Assembly (NCBI RefSeq): GCF_000473325.1
Contig: NZ_KI421513.1
Location: 258,717 to 322,716 of the forward strand
Origin: Leisingera caerulea DSM 24564
GTDB lineage: Bacteria > Pseudomonadota > Alphaproteobacteria > Rhodobacterales > Rhodobacteraceae
DNA length: 64,000 nt
Reading direction: 5' to 3'
Shown here: piece after piece, positions 53,186-62,582 of the stretch
Layout of the letters: every line of letters starts with the position of its first letter
Position numbering within the stretch: the stretch's first letter is position 1
Notes under the pieces: generated by a model
Told to the model about the DNA's origin: nothing
Database searches by the model: none
What the model saw: the letters and a program-made list of their open reading frames with translations, nothing else
Position numbers and translations under genes: made by a program

Positions 53186-53576
53186 TCCCATCTTGCCGTT
53201 CGTTCTGTCGCCTTGATCATAAACGTGGTGCGCCGCTCATGCTCAATGACGGACGTCTGCCACCTCAATCGCTTCAGTGAAGGCTAGCTTCCGATCGAGA
53301 CACGCAGGTTCAGCCTGCGCTTGCGTCAACCGACGCCTGTCGCCCTCAACGCGGACAAAAAGTTCCGAAATGCCCTTTGTTTTGGGGGTGGAACACGGCC
53401 CAGCCGAGAAACAAAGAGCTGGCGGAGCAATGCTCCGCCAGCTCAATAAGTTCAAAAAGGTGGCCAGAGCTGAGGGCCGAAAGGGCATTCATTTACCCCC
53501 TTGACACCCCTTGCGCAGACTTTTGCTTTCGTTTGCGCATTCATTTGCCTTCTCTGACTCTATAACTGCCCGGCCT
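53186..53576. other. Intergenic region between antitoxin and nrdJ 3' ends
   Basis: No gene is seen. It contains the strong hairpin listed separately at 53416-53444. Confidence 0.5.
53416..53444 (-). terminator. Strong Rho-independent terminator for nrdJ
   Basis: GAGCTGGCGGAGC and its complement form a perfect 13-bp stem with a 3-base loop. On the minus strand it is followed by TTTGTTTCT, a terminator-like tail, about 130 bases after the nrdJ stop. Confidence 0.65.
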
Positions 53577-55874
53577 TCACCCGCACTTCGAATGGCCGCA
53601 GCTGCGGCAGGTCATGCAGCCTTCGACCATTTGCATGTCGAACTGGCCGCAACTGGGGCACGCCTTGCCGCGCGGTGCGTTCAGGTTCACCACCTGCGCC
53701 TGCGGGTCGGATTTCAGCCCCATGCCCTCGCCTTCCAGGAAGCCGGTCTTGATCATGTGGGTCTCGATCACACCGCCGATCGCCGCCAGGATCGAGGGGA
53801 TGTATTTGCCCTGCACCCAGGCGCCGCCGCGCGGGTCGAATACCGCTTTCAGCTCCTCAACCACGAACGACACGTCGCCGCCGCGTCGGAACACTGCCGA
53901 AATCATCCGGGTCAGCGCCAGGGTCCAGGCGTAGTGCTCCATATTCTTGGAGTTGATGAACACCTCGAACGGGCGGCGGTGGCCGTTGATGATGATATCG
54001 TTGATGGTCAGGTAGATCGCGTGCTCGGAATCCGGCCATTTCAGCTTGTAGGTATGGCCCTCCAGCGACTGCGGACGGTCCAGCGGCTCGGACATATAGA
54101 CGACCTCGGCCCCGTTCTCGTCCACGTCGCTTTCATGCGGCGCCTTGGCGGTCTCGCCCGGCGCGGTGTCGGCACTTTCGCTCACCGACAGGACCGATCC
54201 GGTCACGTCGTTCGGGCGGTAGGTGGTACAGCCCTTGCAGCCCTGATCCCAGGCTTGCATGTAGACATCCTTGAAGTCGTCAAAGGAAATGTCTTCCGGG
54301 CAGTTGATGGTCTTGGAGATCGACGAGTCGATCCATTTCTGCGCCGCCGCCTGCATCTTGACGTGGGCCGCGGGGCTCAGCGTCTGGGCGTTGACGAAGT
54401 AATCGGGCAGCTTCGCGCCGGCGCCGAACTTCTCGCGGTACATCTGCACCGCGTAATCGACCACTTCCTCCTCGGTGCGGCTGCCGTCCTTCTGCAGCAC
54501 CTTGCGGGTATAAGCATAGGCAAACACCGGCTCAATGCCCGAGGACACGTTGCCCGCGTAAAGGGAAATGGTGCCGGTCGGCGCAATCGAGGTCAGCAGC
54601 GCATTGCGGATGCCGTGCTCGCGGATGGCATCGCGCACGTCCTCGTCCATGTTCAGCATGTTGCCGGAGTTCAAATAGGCCTCCGCGTCGAACAGCGGGA
54701 ACGCGCCCTTTTCCTTGGCCAATTCCACCGACGCCAGATACGCGGCGCGGGCAATTGCGTGCAGCCAGCGGTCGGTCTGACGCGCCGCTTCGTCGGAGCC
54801 ATACTCCAGACCCAGCATCAAGAGCGCATCCGCCAGGCCGGTGACGCCCAGGCCGATCCGGCGCTTGTTCTTGGCCTCTTCCGCTTGCGCGTCCAGCGGG
54901 AACTTGGAGACGTCCACCACATTGTCCATCATCCGCACGGCGGTGGCGACCAGCTCCTGCATCATCTCCTGGTCCAGGTGCGCGTCTTTCTCAAACGGAT
55001 TAGCTACCAGCCGCGCCATGTTGATCGAGCCCAGCAGGCAGGCACCGTAGGGCGGCAGCGGCTGCTCGCCGCAGGGGTTGGTGGCGCAGATGTTCTCGAT
55101 GTAGTTGAGGTTGTTGGCCTTGTTGATGCGGTCGATGAAGATCACGCCCGGCTCGGCGTAATCATAAGTCGCCTGCATGATCTTGTTCCACAGATCGCGT
55201 GCTTCGACCGTGTGATAGACCTTGCCGTCGAACACCAGCTCCCAGGAGCCATCTGCCTTCACCGCTTCCATGAAGGCATCGGTGACCAGCACCGACATGT
55301 TGAACATGCGCAGGCGCGCCGGGTCGGATTTGGCGGTAATGAACTGCTCGATATCCGGGTGGTCGCAGCGCATGGTCGCCATCATCGCGCCGCGGCGGCT
55401 GCCGGCCGACATGATGGTGCGGCACATCGCGTCCCACACATCCATGAACGACAGCGGGCCGGAGGCATCCGCCGCCACGCCCTTCACATCGGCGCCGCGC
55501 GGCCGGATGGTCGAGAAGTCATAGCCGATGCCGCCGCCCTGCTGCATCGTCAGCGCTGCCTCTTTCAGCATGTCGAAGATGCCCGACATGCTGTCCGGGA
55601 TGGTGCCCATCACAAAGCAGTTGAACAAGGTCACCTGGCGCGCGGTGCCGGCGCCTGCGGTGATCCGGCCCGCCGGCAGGTATTTGAAGTCTTCCAGCGC
55701 GCCGAAAAACTTCTCTTCCCACGCTTCCGGCTCTTTTTCCGCCCGCGCCAGATCCCGCGCAATCCGCCGCCAGGTATCCTCGACGGTCACGTCGATCGGC
55801 GCGCCATCGGCCTGCTTGAAACGGTATTTCATATCCCAGATCTGCTCGGCAATGGGGGCGGCAAAGCGGCTCAT
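53577..55874 (-). CDS. nrdJ: Class II (adenosylcobalamin-dependent) ribonucleotide reductase
   Basis: The 765-residue enzyme makes deoxyribonucleotides with a B12-derived radical, without need for oxygen. Visible features are LFNCFVMG (redox cysteine), NPCGEQPLPPYGACLLGSINMARL with the thiyl-radical cysteine, ALLTSIAPTGTISLYAGNVSSGIEP, and a C-terminal zinc-like tail CPSCGQFDMQMVEGCMTCRSCGHSKCG. This is the shorter NrdJ form. A pair of NrdR-like boxes lies upstream. No other reductase genes are in the window. Confidence 0.93.
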   Translation of the reverse strand: MSRFAAPIAEQIWDMKYRFKQADGAPIDVTVEDTWRRIARDLARAEKEPEAWEEKFFGALEDFKYLPAGRITAGAGTARQVTLFNCFVMGTIPDSMSGIFDMLKEAALTMQQGGGIGYDFSTIRPRGADVKGVAADASGPLSFMDVWDAMCRTIMSAGSRRGAMMATMRCDHPDIEQFITAKSDPARLRMFNMSVLVTDAFMEAVKADGSWELVFDGKVYHTVEARDLWNKIMQATYDYAEPGVIFIDRINKANNLNYIENICATNPCGEQPLPPYGACLLGSINMARLVANPFEKDAHLDQEMMQELVATAVRMMDNVVDVSKFPLDAQAEEAKNKRRIGLGVTGLADALLMLGLEYGSDEAARQTDRWLHAIARAAYLASVELAKEKGAFPLFDAEAYLNSGNMLNMDEDVRDAIREHGIRNALLTSIAPTGTISLYAGNVSSGIEPVFAYAYTRKVLQKDGSRTEEEVVDYAVQMYREKFGAGAKLPDYFVNAQTLSPAAHVKMQAAAQKWIDSSISKTINCPEDISFDDFKDVYMQAWDQGCKGCTTYRPNDVTGSVLSVSESADTAPGETAKAPHESDVDENGAEVVYMSEPLDRPQSLEGHTYKLKWPDSEHAIYLTINDIIINGHRRPFEVFINSKNMEHYAWTLALTRMISAVFRRGGDVSFVVEELKAVFDPRGGAWVQGKYIPSILAAIGGVIETHMIKTGFLEGEGMGLKSDPQAQVVNLNAPRGKACPSCGQFDMQMVEGCMTCRSCGHSKCG

Positions 55875-55996
55875 GTGTCGGTCCTTTGAGTCGTGTGGCG
55901 TCTAAGCGTCGGAAAAAGCGGCTCCGGCGCGGGAAATTACCCCCGGCGGCGAATCCGCATATTGTTAATGCTTTCTTGCAGCAAAAGCGTGGAGGA

Positions 55997-56012
55997 ACAC
56001 AATACCTTGAAG
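55997..56012. promoter_or_regulatory. Candidate NrdR box 1
   Basis: ACACAATACCTTGAAG matches the NrdR consensus acaCwAtATaTwgtgt at about 11 of 16 positions. It lies upstream of nrdJ, 31 bases from a second box. Confidence 0.5.
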
Positions 56013-56027
56013 GCAGCGATCAGTAAA

Positions 56028-56043
56028 CTACTATATACTGTCA
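56028..56043. promoter_or_regulatory. Candidate NrdR box 2
   Basis: CTACTATATACTGTCA keeps the central CTATATA core of NrdR boxes. Start-to-start distance to box 1 is 31 bp, three helical turns, the usual spacing for tandem NrdR sites upstream of nrd genes. Confidence 0.55.
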
Positions 56044-56071
56044 GAACTCTGGACGACTCTGTGGGGAACCT

Positions 56072-56503
56072 GTGGATAAACGCGTGAATCTTGTGAAGCT
56101 TTCGGTGGGCACCGAAAGCGTCGAAAGCCTGATGGCCTGGCAAGCGATGCGCCGCAAGGATTTGCCCGGCGGCCTGCCCCGCCATGTCACCCGCATGTGG
56201 CCCAAGCGCGAGGCCGAAATCCTCAACGGCGGTTCGATTTACTGGGTGATCAAGGGGCTGATCCAATGCCGCCAGCGCATTCTGCGGCTGGATGAGGTGA
56301 CGGGCGAGGACGGCATCCGCCGCTGCGCTATCGTGCTTGACCCGGAACTGCACCGCACTCACACGGCGCAAAAACGCCCGTTTCAGGGCTGGCGCTACCT
56401 GAAGCCCGAAGAATCGCCCGCCGACCTGCCCGCAGGCAAAAGCCAGGAAGAGCCGCTGCCGCCGGAGCTGTCGCAGGCGCTGGCCGAGATTGGCGTGATC
56501 TGA
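56072..56503 (+). CDS. DUF1489 family protein
   Basis: The 143-residue protein (from GTG 56072, with GGGGAA upstream; GTG 56084 is also possible) has NLVKLSVGTESVESLMAWQ, HVTRMWPKREAEILNGGSIYWVIKG and QRILRLDEV, typical of the alphaproteobacterial DUF1489 family of unknown function. It is divergent from nrdJ. Confidence 0.88.
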   Translation: MDKRVNLVKLSVGTESVESLMAWQAMRRKDLPGGLPRHVTRMWPKREAEILNGGSIYWVIKGLIQCRQRILRLDEVTGEDGIRRCAIVLDPELHRTHTAQKRPFQGWRYLKPEESPADLPAGKSQEEPLPPELSQALAEIGVI

Positions 56504-56523
56504 TCCGGCCGCTGCGGCGGCCT

Positions 56524-56547
56524 GGGCAGGCGGCAACCCGCCTGCCC
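56524..56547. terminator. Hairpin between convergent genes
   Basis: GGGCAGGCGG and CCGCCTGCCC make a perfect 10-bp stem with a CAAC loop between the DUF1489 stop and the DJ-1-like stop. No clear T-tract follows on either strand. Confidence 0.4.
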
Positions 56548-56572
56548 CGCCTGCCCCGCCTGCACTGTCAGA

Positions 56573-57250
56573 TTATTTCAGCAGTGCCAGCAGCTCTTTT
56601 GCAGCGGCTTCCGACGACGCCGGGTTCTGGCCGGTGACCAGCTTGCCGTCGACCTCGACGTAAGAGGCCCAGTCATCGCCCTTGCGGTAGTCGGCGCCTT
56701 TGTCCTTCAGCATGTCCTCGACCAGGAAGGGCACCACATCGGTCAGGCCCACGCCCTCTTCCTCGCCATTGGTAAAGCCGGTCACGCGGCGGCCCTTGAC
56801 CAGCGGCGCGCCATCGCTGCTCTTCACGTGGCGGAAAACCCCCGGCGCGTGGCAGACGGCCCCGATCGGCCGGTCTGCGGCGGCAAAGCTTTCCAGCAGC
56901 TTACGGCTGTCCGCACTCTCGGCCAGATCCCACAGCGGGCCGTGGCCGCCGGGATAAAAGACCGCATCAAACTCGTCCGCTTCGACGCCGGACAGTTTCA
57001 CCGTATTGGCCAGCGCCTGCTGGGCGGCATCATCCTGCTTGAACCGGCGGGTGGCATCGGTCTGGGCGTCCTCAGAGTCCGACTTCGGGTCCAGCGGCGG
57101 CTGGCCGCCCTCGGGCGAGGCCAGAGTGATCTCGGCGCCGGCATCGCGCAGCACGTAATAAGGCGCGGCGAATTCCTCCAGCCAGAACCCGGTTTTTTCC
57201 CCGGTGTCCCCCAGCTGATCGTGCGACGTCAAAACCATTAGAATCTTCAT
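56573..57250 (-). CDS. DJ-1/PfpI superfamily protein (Hsp31/HchA-like)
   Basis: The 225-residue protein starts at ATG 57250 with AAGGACAGG upstream. It has the nucleophile elbow AVCHAPGVFRHVK and the acidic residue region YPGGHGPLWDLAE. Relatives act as glyoxalase III or as stress-related hydrolases/chaperones. It is alone on its strand. Confidence 0.88.
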   Translation of the reverse strand: MKILMVLTSHDQLGDTGEKTGFWLEEFAAPYYVLRDAGAEITLASPEGGQPPLDPKSDSEDAQTDATRRFKQDDAAQQALANTVKLSGVEADEFDAVFYPGGHGPLWDLAESADSRKLLESFAAADRPIGAVCHAPGVFRHVKSSDGAPLVKGRRVTGFTNGEEEGVGLTDVVPFLVEDMLKDKGADYRKGDDWASYVEVDGKLVTGQNPASSEAAAKELLALLK

Positions 57251-57393
57251 AGCCTGTCCTTTCAGTTGGAGTGTACCCACCCCAGCTAAGGCCGGCGCCG
57301 CGGATTTAAACCCGGGCGCCGGAGAAAGGCATCACGCGGTGATCACGGTTTCTTGAGCGTGCGGCACCGGCCGTGAAGACACGGCCGCCGCGC

Positions 57394-58092
57394 TCAGACG
57401 CGCTTTTCCAGGAAATCCAGCAGCGTATTCAGCGCCGCCTTGTCCTCGGCCGCGTATTTCGCCACCCGGCTGCGCCACAGGGTTGCCTGCGACTTCAGCA
57501 CCAGCCCGTCGCTCAAGAGCTTCAGGTGGTTGGCCCGCAGGGTTTCGCCGGTGGATGTGATATCTGCCACCATCTCGGCGGTTTCATTCTTCACCGTGCC
57601 TTCGGTCGCGCCCTGGCTGTCCACCAGCTTGTAATCCGCAACCCCGGCATCGGTCAGGAATTCCCGCACCAGCCGGTGGTACTTGGTGGCAATCCGCAGC
57701 CGGTGGCCATGCTGGGTGCGGAAGGCCGAAGCCACCGCATCAAGGTCATCCAGCGTATCCACGTCGATCCAGAACTGCGGCACTGCCAGCACCAGGTCGG
57801 CGTGGCCGAACCCCAGCTCCGCCAGGCTCTCCACCTGCTGCTCGAACCGCGGCAGCTTCTCCTGCACCAGATCGGTGCCGGTGACGCCCAGGTGAATGCG
57901 CCCCGCCGCCAGCTCGCGCGGGATCTCGCCCGCCGACAGCAGCACCAGCTCCATATTCGACACACCCTCGACAGCGCCGGCGTACTCCCGGTCGGATCCG
58001 GTCCGCGACAAGGTCACGCCGCGCTTGGCGAACCAGTCAAAGGTTTTTTCCATCAGCCGCCCCTTGGACGGCACCCCCAGCTTCAAGGTCAT
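57394..58092 (-). CDS. hisG: ATP phosphoribosyltransferase, short form
   Basis: The 232-residue enzyme catalyses the first step of histidine synthesis. The short form has no C-terminal regulatory domain and needs HisZ, which is encoded just upstream with a four-base overlap. Recognisable segments are LGVPSKGRLMEKT, LGVTGTDLVQE and DITSTGETLRANHLK for PRPP binding. Confidence 0.94.
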   Translation of the reverse strand: MTLKLGVPSKGRLMEKTFDWFAKRGVTLSRTGSDREYAGAVEGVSNMELVLLSAGEIPRELAAGRIHLGVTGTDLVQEKLPRFEQQVESLAELGFGHADLVLAVPQFWIDVDTLDDLDAVASAFRTQHGHRLRIATKYHRLVREFLTDAGVADYKLVDSQGATEGTVKNETAEMVADITSTGETLRANHLKLLSDGLVLKSQATLWRSRVAKYAAEDKAALNTLLDFLEKRV

Positions 58093-59177
58093 GCGCGTGC
58101 CTCCTCCAGCTGCAGCATCAGGTCCGGGCGCAGCACGCCGCCCACTGCCGGGATCTCCTCGCCGCCACCCAGCTGCCGGGTCAGCGCGTCATAGCGCCCG
58201 CCGCTGGCCACCGGCGGCAGATCAGGCCGCGCCTCGGCATAGAAGCCAAAGACAAACCCGTCGTAATATTCCATCGAGGTGCGCCCGTAAGAGGCCTCGA
58301 AATCGAGGTTCTCCACATCCACCCCGCGCGCCTTCATCGCCGCGGTGCGCCCGTCCAGCCGGTCCAGCGCCGCATTGATCTGCGGCAGGTCCACGGCAAT
58401 GTCGCGCATCTGCTCAGTGGCAAAGGGCACCGTCTCCCGCACCGCCATCAGCGCCTCCAGCGCCAGCAGCTCATGCTCAGCAATCGGCGGCGCCTTGGCA
58501 TCCTCGCGCAGCGCATCGACCCGCGCCTGGACTTCGGCCGCGCGGCGCTTGCCCAGCTCCACAGCCGAACCGGTCAGATCGCCCTCGGTTTCCAGCAGCT
58601 TTTTGCGGCTTTCCGGCACCGGGGCGCGGCCCGCAAAACGGTCCAGCAAGGAGCGGAACCGGCGCGGCCGCCAGATGTGGCGCATCAGCGCTGCCTTGCG
58701 TTTCTCCGTGGTGTTCAGCCCCTGCACAGCGGCCATCAGAATTCCGATGTCACCGGTTGCCGCCCGCAAGGGCAACCCGCGCACCTGCAGCGCAAACAGC
58801 GAAAACACCTCCGCATCCGCAGCCGCCGCATCGTTGCGCTCAAACACCTCATAACCGACCTGCAGGTATTCGTTGGGCCGGTCCGGAAAATGCTCCTGAC
58901 GGCGGAAAACCTCGCCCGAATAGGTATAGCGCGCAGGCTCGGCACCGTGGCGCATATGCGCTTCTACCACCGGCACGGTGAAATCCGGGCGCAGCATCTG
59001 CTCGCCGCGCAGCGCGTCCGAAGTCACATAGGCGCGCGCCCGGATGTCCTCGCCGTAAAGATCCAGCAATGTGCCGGCCGGCTGCAGCAGCGGCGTATCC
59101 ACCACCTGCGCGCCAGCGGCCTCGAAGCGGACCCGCAGCTGCGCTGCGCGCGCCTGAATGTCAGAACGAACCGCCAT
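58089..59177 (-). CDS. hisZ: ATP phosphoribosyltransferase regulatory subunit
   Basis: The 362-residue protein is a class II aminoacyl-tRNA synthetase-like fold without synthetase activity. It has LRPDFTVPVVEAHMRHG, YSGEVFRRQ and ASGGRYDALTRQLGG. It forms an octamer with short HisG and carries histidine feedback. It overlaps hisG by four bases and follows hisS by two. Confidence 0.92.
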   Translation of the reverse strand: MAVRSDIQARAAQLRVRFEAAGAQVVDTPLLQPAGTLLDLYGEDIRARAYVTSDALRGEQMLRPDFTVPVVEAHMRHGAEPARYTYSGEVFRRQEHFPDRPNEYLQVGYEVFERNDAAAADAEVFSLFALQVRGLPLRAATGDIGILMAAVQGLNTTEKRKAALMRHIWRPRRFRSLLDRFAGRAPVPESRKKLLETEGDLTGSAVELGKRRAAEVQARVDALREDAKAPPIAEHELLALEALMAVRETVPFATEQMRDIAVDLPQINAALDRLDGRTAAMKARGVDVENLDFEASYGRTSMEYYDGFVFGFYAEARPDLPPVASGGRYDALTRQLGGGEEIPAVGGVLRPDLMLQLEEARA

Positions 59178-59179
59178 GA

Positions 59180-60706
59180 TCAGCCCTGCCCGTCCAGGAT
59201 TTCACGCACCTTGGCAACCAGCTCCGTGCGCGGCACTTCAAACTGGCTCGGGCGTTCCTTCCATTCTTCCAAGGTGGCGCTTTCGGCGATCTTGGCGCCC
59301 AGGATCAGGTCCTTGATCTGCACAACGCCATTGGCCTTCTCATCACCGCCTTCGATCACGGCGACCGGGGAGTTCCGCTTGTCCGCATATTTCAGCTGGT
59401 TGCCGAAGTTCTTGGGATTGCCCAGGTAAACCTCGGCCCGGATCCCCGCATTGCGCAGCTCCGCCACCATCGCCTGGTAATCCGCCATCCGGTCACGGTC
59501 CATCACGGTGACGACCACCGGTCCGGTGGCCTCCGCCGTCAGCCGCCCCTTGGCGTGCAGCGCCGCCAACAGCCTGTCGACACCAACCGAGACCCCCACC
59601 GCAGGCACTTCCTGCCCGGTGAAGCGTTTGACCAGACCGTCATAGCGCCCGCCGCCCGAGACCGAACCGAACTGCCGCTTGCGGCCCTTTTCATCCAGGA
59701 TCTCAAAGGTCAGCTCTGCCTCGAACACAGTACCAGTGTAGTAGCCAAGACCGCGCACCACAGATGGGTCGATCACAATTCGGTCAGCTCCATACCCCTG
59801 CGCAGAAAGCAGCTCAGCAATCTCTCCAAGCTCCTTAATCCCCTGGGCACCGATTTCTGACGAACCAATGGCAGCTTCAAGATTGCCCAAAGTGTCTTTG
59901 TCTGTCGCGCCCTTCGCCAAAAGGAATGAGACAATGGGTTCTATTGCGTGTTCAGTAAGACCAACGCCTTCGATGAACGCACCAGAGGCATCCTCCCGCC
60001 CTTCTCCCAGCAACTCTATAACGCCTTCAATGCCGACCTTATCAAACTTATCAATAGTTCTCAAAATGTTGGCGCGCCACTCTCCAAGATCGTCCCAATG
60101 ACCTGGAGCCTCGCCTTCTGGCCGAGGCATTGCAGCCTCTGCAGCCTCCAGCACGCCGTTCAGAACCTTGCGGTTGTTGACCCGCACCAGGTAATCGCCG
60201 CGCGGAATGCCGACGGTTTCCAGCGTGTCGGACAGCATCGCGCAGATCTCGGCGTCAGCGGCCATAGAGGCGCTGCCCACGGTATCCGCATCGCACTGAT
60301 AGAACTGGCGGAAGCGGCCCGGCCCAGGCTTTTCATTGCGCCAGACCGGCCCCATCGCATAGCGGCGGTAAGGCGTCGGCAGGTCGTTGCGGTGCTGGGC
60401 ATAAACACGCGCCAAAGGCGCCGTCAGGTCATAGCGCAGCGCCATCCAGTCGCCGTTTCCTTCGTCCTCGGTCTCCTGCCAGGCAAAAACACCCTCGTTC
60501 GGACGGTCCACGTCCGGCAGGAATTTGCCCAGCGCCTCAACGGTTTCCACCGCCGAGGACTCCAGCGCTTCAAACCCGTAATGATGATACACACCCGCGA
60601 TGGCCCGCAGCATCTCGCTGCGCTGGGTCACCTCCGCACCGAAATAGTCACGGAACCCCTTCGGCGTCTGCGCCTTGGGGCGGGGCTGTTTCTTCACTTT
60701 GGCCAT
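59180..60706 (-). CDS. hisS: Histidyl-tRNA synthetase
   Basis: The 508-residue enzyme starts at ATG 60706 behind GAGGAGG. Class II motifs are visible: motif 2 [24 protein letters not shown] and the histidine-specific [11 protein letters not shown] and [10 protein letters not shown], then a C-terminal anticodon-binding domain from about residue 405. It is longer than E. coli HisS (424), through an insert-rich middle typical of alphaproteobacteria. Codons in the section around 59750-60110 are visibly less GC-rich than on both sides. Confidence 0.95.
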   Translation of the reverse strand: MAKVKKQPRPKAQTPKGFRDYFGAEVTQRSEMLRAIAGVYHHYGFEALESSAVETVEALGKFLPDVDRPNEGVFAWQETEDEGNGDWMALRYDLTAPLARVYAQHRNDLPTPYRRYAMGPVWRNEKPGPGRFRQFYQCDADTVGSASMAADAEICAMLSDTLETVGIPRGDYLVRVNNRKVLNGVLEAAEAAMPRPEGEAPGHWDDLGEWRANILRTIDKFDKVGIEGVIELLGEGREDASGAFIEGVGLTEHAIEPIVSFLLAKGATDKDTLGNLEAAIGSSEIGAQGIKELGEIAELLSAQGYGADRIVIDPSVVRGLGYYTGTVFEAELTFEILDEKGRKRQFGSVSGGGRYDGLVKRFTGQEVPAVGVSVGVDRLLAALHAKGRLTAEATGPVVVTVMDRDRMADYQAMVAELRNAGIRAEVYLGNPKNFGNQLKYADKRNSPVAVIEGGDEKANGVVQIKDLILGAKIAESATLEEWKERPSQFEVPRTELVAKVREILDGQG

Positions 60707-60934
60707 ATCAGGCCTCCTCACGGGTAGCGGTTTCACTCGCCCGGCGGTCTAGCGGAAGCAGGCCGCAACAGCAAGACGAAGGCGGCGGAGGCAGTTCCGC
60801 AGCTCATTATTAAGGCATAGGGGCTGTGCCGCCCCGTGGGGGCGGACTGGCGCGGCCCGGCCTCACGTCCGGGCGGGACTTTGCATTTGAACGTTGCTCC
60901 TTTAAGAGCCCCATCAGACCTAAGGAGACACCTC

Positions 60935-61129
60935 ATGCAGCATCTGGAAGAGCAAATCGCCCATCTGACCCGCAGCGTGGAGGAAATGAGCGACGTGATC
61001 GCCCGCCAGCAGAAGGAGATCGACGTGCTGACCCGCCGCGTTGCGATGCTGATGCAGCGCGAAGCCACCCGCGAGCAGGACGGCACCGGCGGCGTGGTCT
61101 TCGGCGACGAACGCCCGCCGCATTACTGA
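60935..61129 (+). CDS. slyX: SlyX family protein
   Basis: The 64-residue protein starts at ATG 60935 behind TAAGGAG. It is mostly a coiled coil (LEEQIAHLTRSVEEMSDVIARQQKEIDVLTRRVAMLMQRE) with a PPHY end, the SlyX pattern. The function of the family is not established. Confidence 0.88.
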   Translation: MQHLEEQIAHLTRSVEEMSDVIARQQKEIDVLTRRVAMLMQREATREQDGTGGVVFGDERPPHY

Positions 61130-61228
61130 GGCAGCTCAGGGTCGCGACGCCGTCGGCAGGACGCGCCCCCTGCACTAGCCCGGCTCAGGCGCGGCTACCG
61201 GTCGGCAGGTGCTGCGCAGCTTTGCGGC

Positions 61229-62470
61229 CTACGCAAAACCAAAGTCCTGCCCCACGATGCGCGACGCAAGTTTCACATGTTCGGCCTGCCCCTCAGCCTC
61301 GGCAAGGGCAGCAAGCGGAACGTCCAGCTCATAGACAAGCTTTTCGCCGTCCACCGTCCGGCGGGCCGTTCCCTGCAGCATTGACGGGACAATCTGCGTC
61401 AGGAGACGGGTGCCAAATCCGGTCCGCCCGGTGCCGGCCCCGTCCAGAGCCTCCTCCGGCAGCCGGGGCACGTCTTCCTCCCAGCGCAGCTGCAGCCGTT
61501 TCTCACCGGCGCTGTCTCCGCTGAGCGACCATGAAACGCGGATACGTGCGTCTTCGGCGTTCAAGGAGCCGTACTTTTGCGCATTGGTTGCCAATTCGTG
61601 CAGCGCCAGGCTGATCTGCTGCGCCGCCTCCTGGCCTGTGGCCACTTCGGGGCCTTCAACCGACATCCTGTCGCCGAAGGTCAGCAGCACCGGCTCCAGC
61701 TGTGACCGCACAATGTCAGCCAGATCAGCCGACGCGCCGGTCGGCTCTTTCATGACAGTCTGTGTTGCAGAGGCAAGCGCATTGAGCCGCCCCGTGAAGG
61801 TATCAATGAATTGGCTCACGTCCGACACGCCGCGGGCGCTCTGCCGTGCCATCGAGGAGACCACAGCAATCATGTTGTGGCTCCGGTGGACAGCTTCCCG
61901 CGCCGTCACGGCAAGCTTCGCGTTGACGTTCCTGAGCTCGGCCGTTCTTTCTTCGACCTGAACTTCAAGCTCATGCCGGGCCTGCCGCAGGACGTTAAGG
62001 GTCGCCTCATGTGCAGCCACTTCGTCCAACAGCTTGCTGTTGGCAAGTTCCAGCTCGCGGCGGCTCGGTATCGCGACGAGGACCGGAATCAGCTTGAACA
62101 GCACCACCGCGGTGGATGCCGATACCAGCGCCGTGGCGAGCTTGACAAAGCCATGCACCGGATAAATCGGCCACCACAGCGTCACAATGGACAGCGCATG
62201 TGTCAGGCCGCAAAGCAGGATGAAGGAGGCGAAAAGCCAGACCAGCCCGCGGTGCTTCAGATCGGTGCGCTGCCGAAGAACTTTGAGCAGGGCCAGCGGA
62301 ATGGCGAAATACGCAAGGAAAATCAGCATATCCGACCCGGCCCAGAGGATCAGCAGCCAAGGTTCCCAAAGCAGGCACATGCCGTGCGGCATATATTGCG
62401 TGAAATCCAACAACGTCTGCAACGCGGCAATCTCCAGTCCTGCAGGGGAACCGATGTCGGCCGGAACCAT
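61229..62470 (-). CDS. HWE-type sensor histidine kinase with ethylene-receptor-like membrane domain
   Basis: The 413-residue protein has three hydrophobic helices in residues 35-105, a fourth near 105-125, a coiled coil (130-190) and an HWE/HisKA_2 kinase (190-390). Kinase motifs are VHRSHNMIAVVSSMA, ALHELATNAQKYGSL, LRWEED and GFGTRLL. The membrane part resembles the ethylene-binding domain of plant ETR1: Asp47, Cys87 and His91 have exactly the spacing of ETR1 Asp25, Cys65 and His69, which hold copper. No receiver domain is attached and no response regulator is adjacent. Confidence 0.85.
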   Translation of the reverse strand: MVPADIGSPAGLEIAALQTLLDFTQYMPHGMCLLWEPWLLILWAGSDMLIFLAYFAIPLALLKVLRQRTDLKHRGLVWLFASFILLCGLTHALSIVTLWWPIYPVHGFVKLATALVSASTAVVLFKLIPVLVAIPSRRELELANSKLLDEVAAHEATLNVLRQARHELEVQVEERTAELRNVNAKLAVTAREAVHRSHNMIAVVSSMARQSARGVSDVSQFIDTFTGRLNALASATQTVMKEPTGASADLADIVRSQLEPVLLTFGDRMSVEGPEVATGQEAAQQISLALHELATNAQKYGSLNAEDARIRVSWSLSGDSAGEKRLQLRWEEDVPRLPEEALDGAGTGRTGFGTRLLTQIVPSMLQGTARRTVDGEKLVYELDVPLAALAEAEGQAEHVKLASRIVGQDFGFA

Positions 62471-62582
62471 TTATGCGTTTATTGCGGTCAGACCGTGATA
62501 CTTTGTTATTTGAATTCCACAAGGCAAATCGCACCGCAGGCTGGGGCGCTCCACCGCGGTCAGACAGAGTGATACCCCGCCC

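Noticed and set aside
53511..55889. A 792-codon open frame on the plus strand opposite nrdJ.
   Set aside because: It is an exact antisense shadow of the well supported nrdJ gene, is rich in His/Arg/Gly as expected for a reversed GC-rich gene, and has no recognisable domain.
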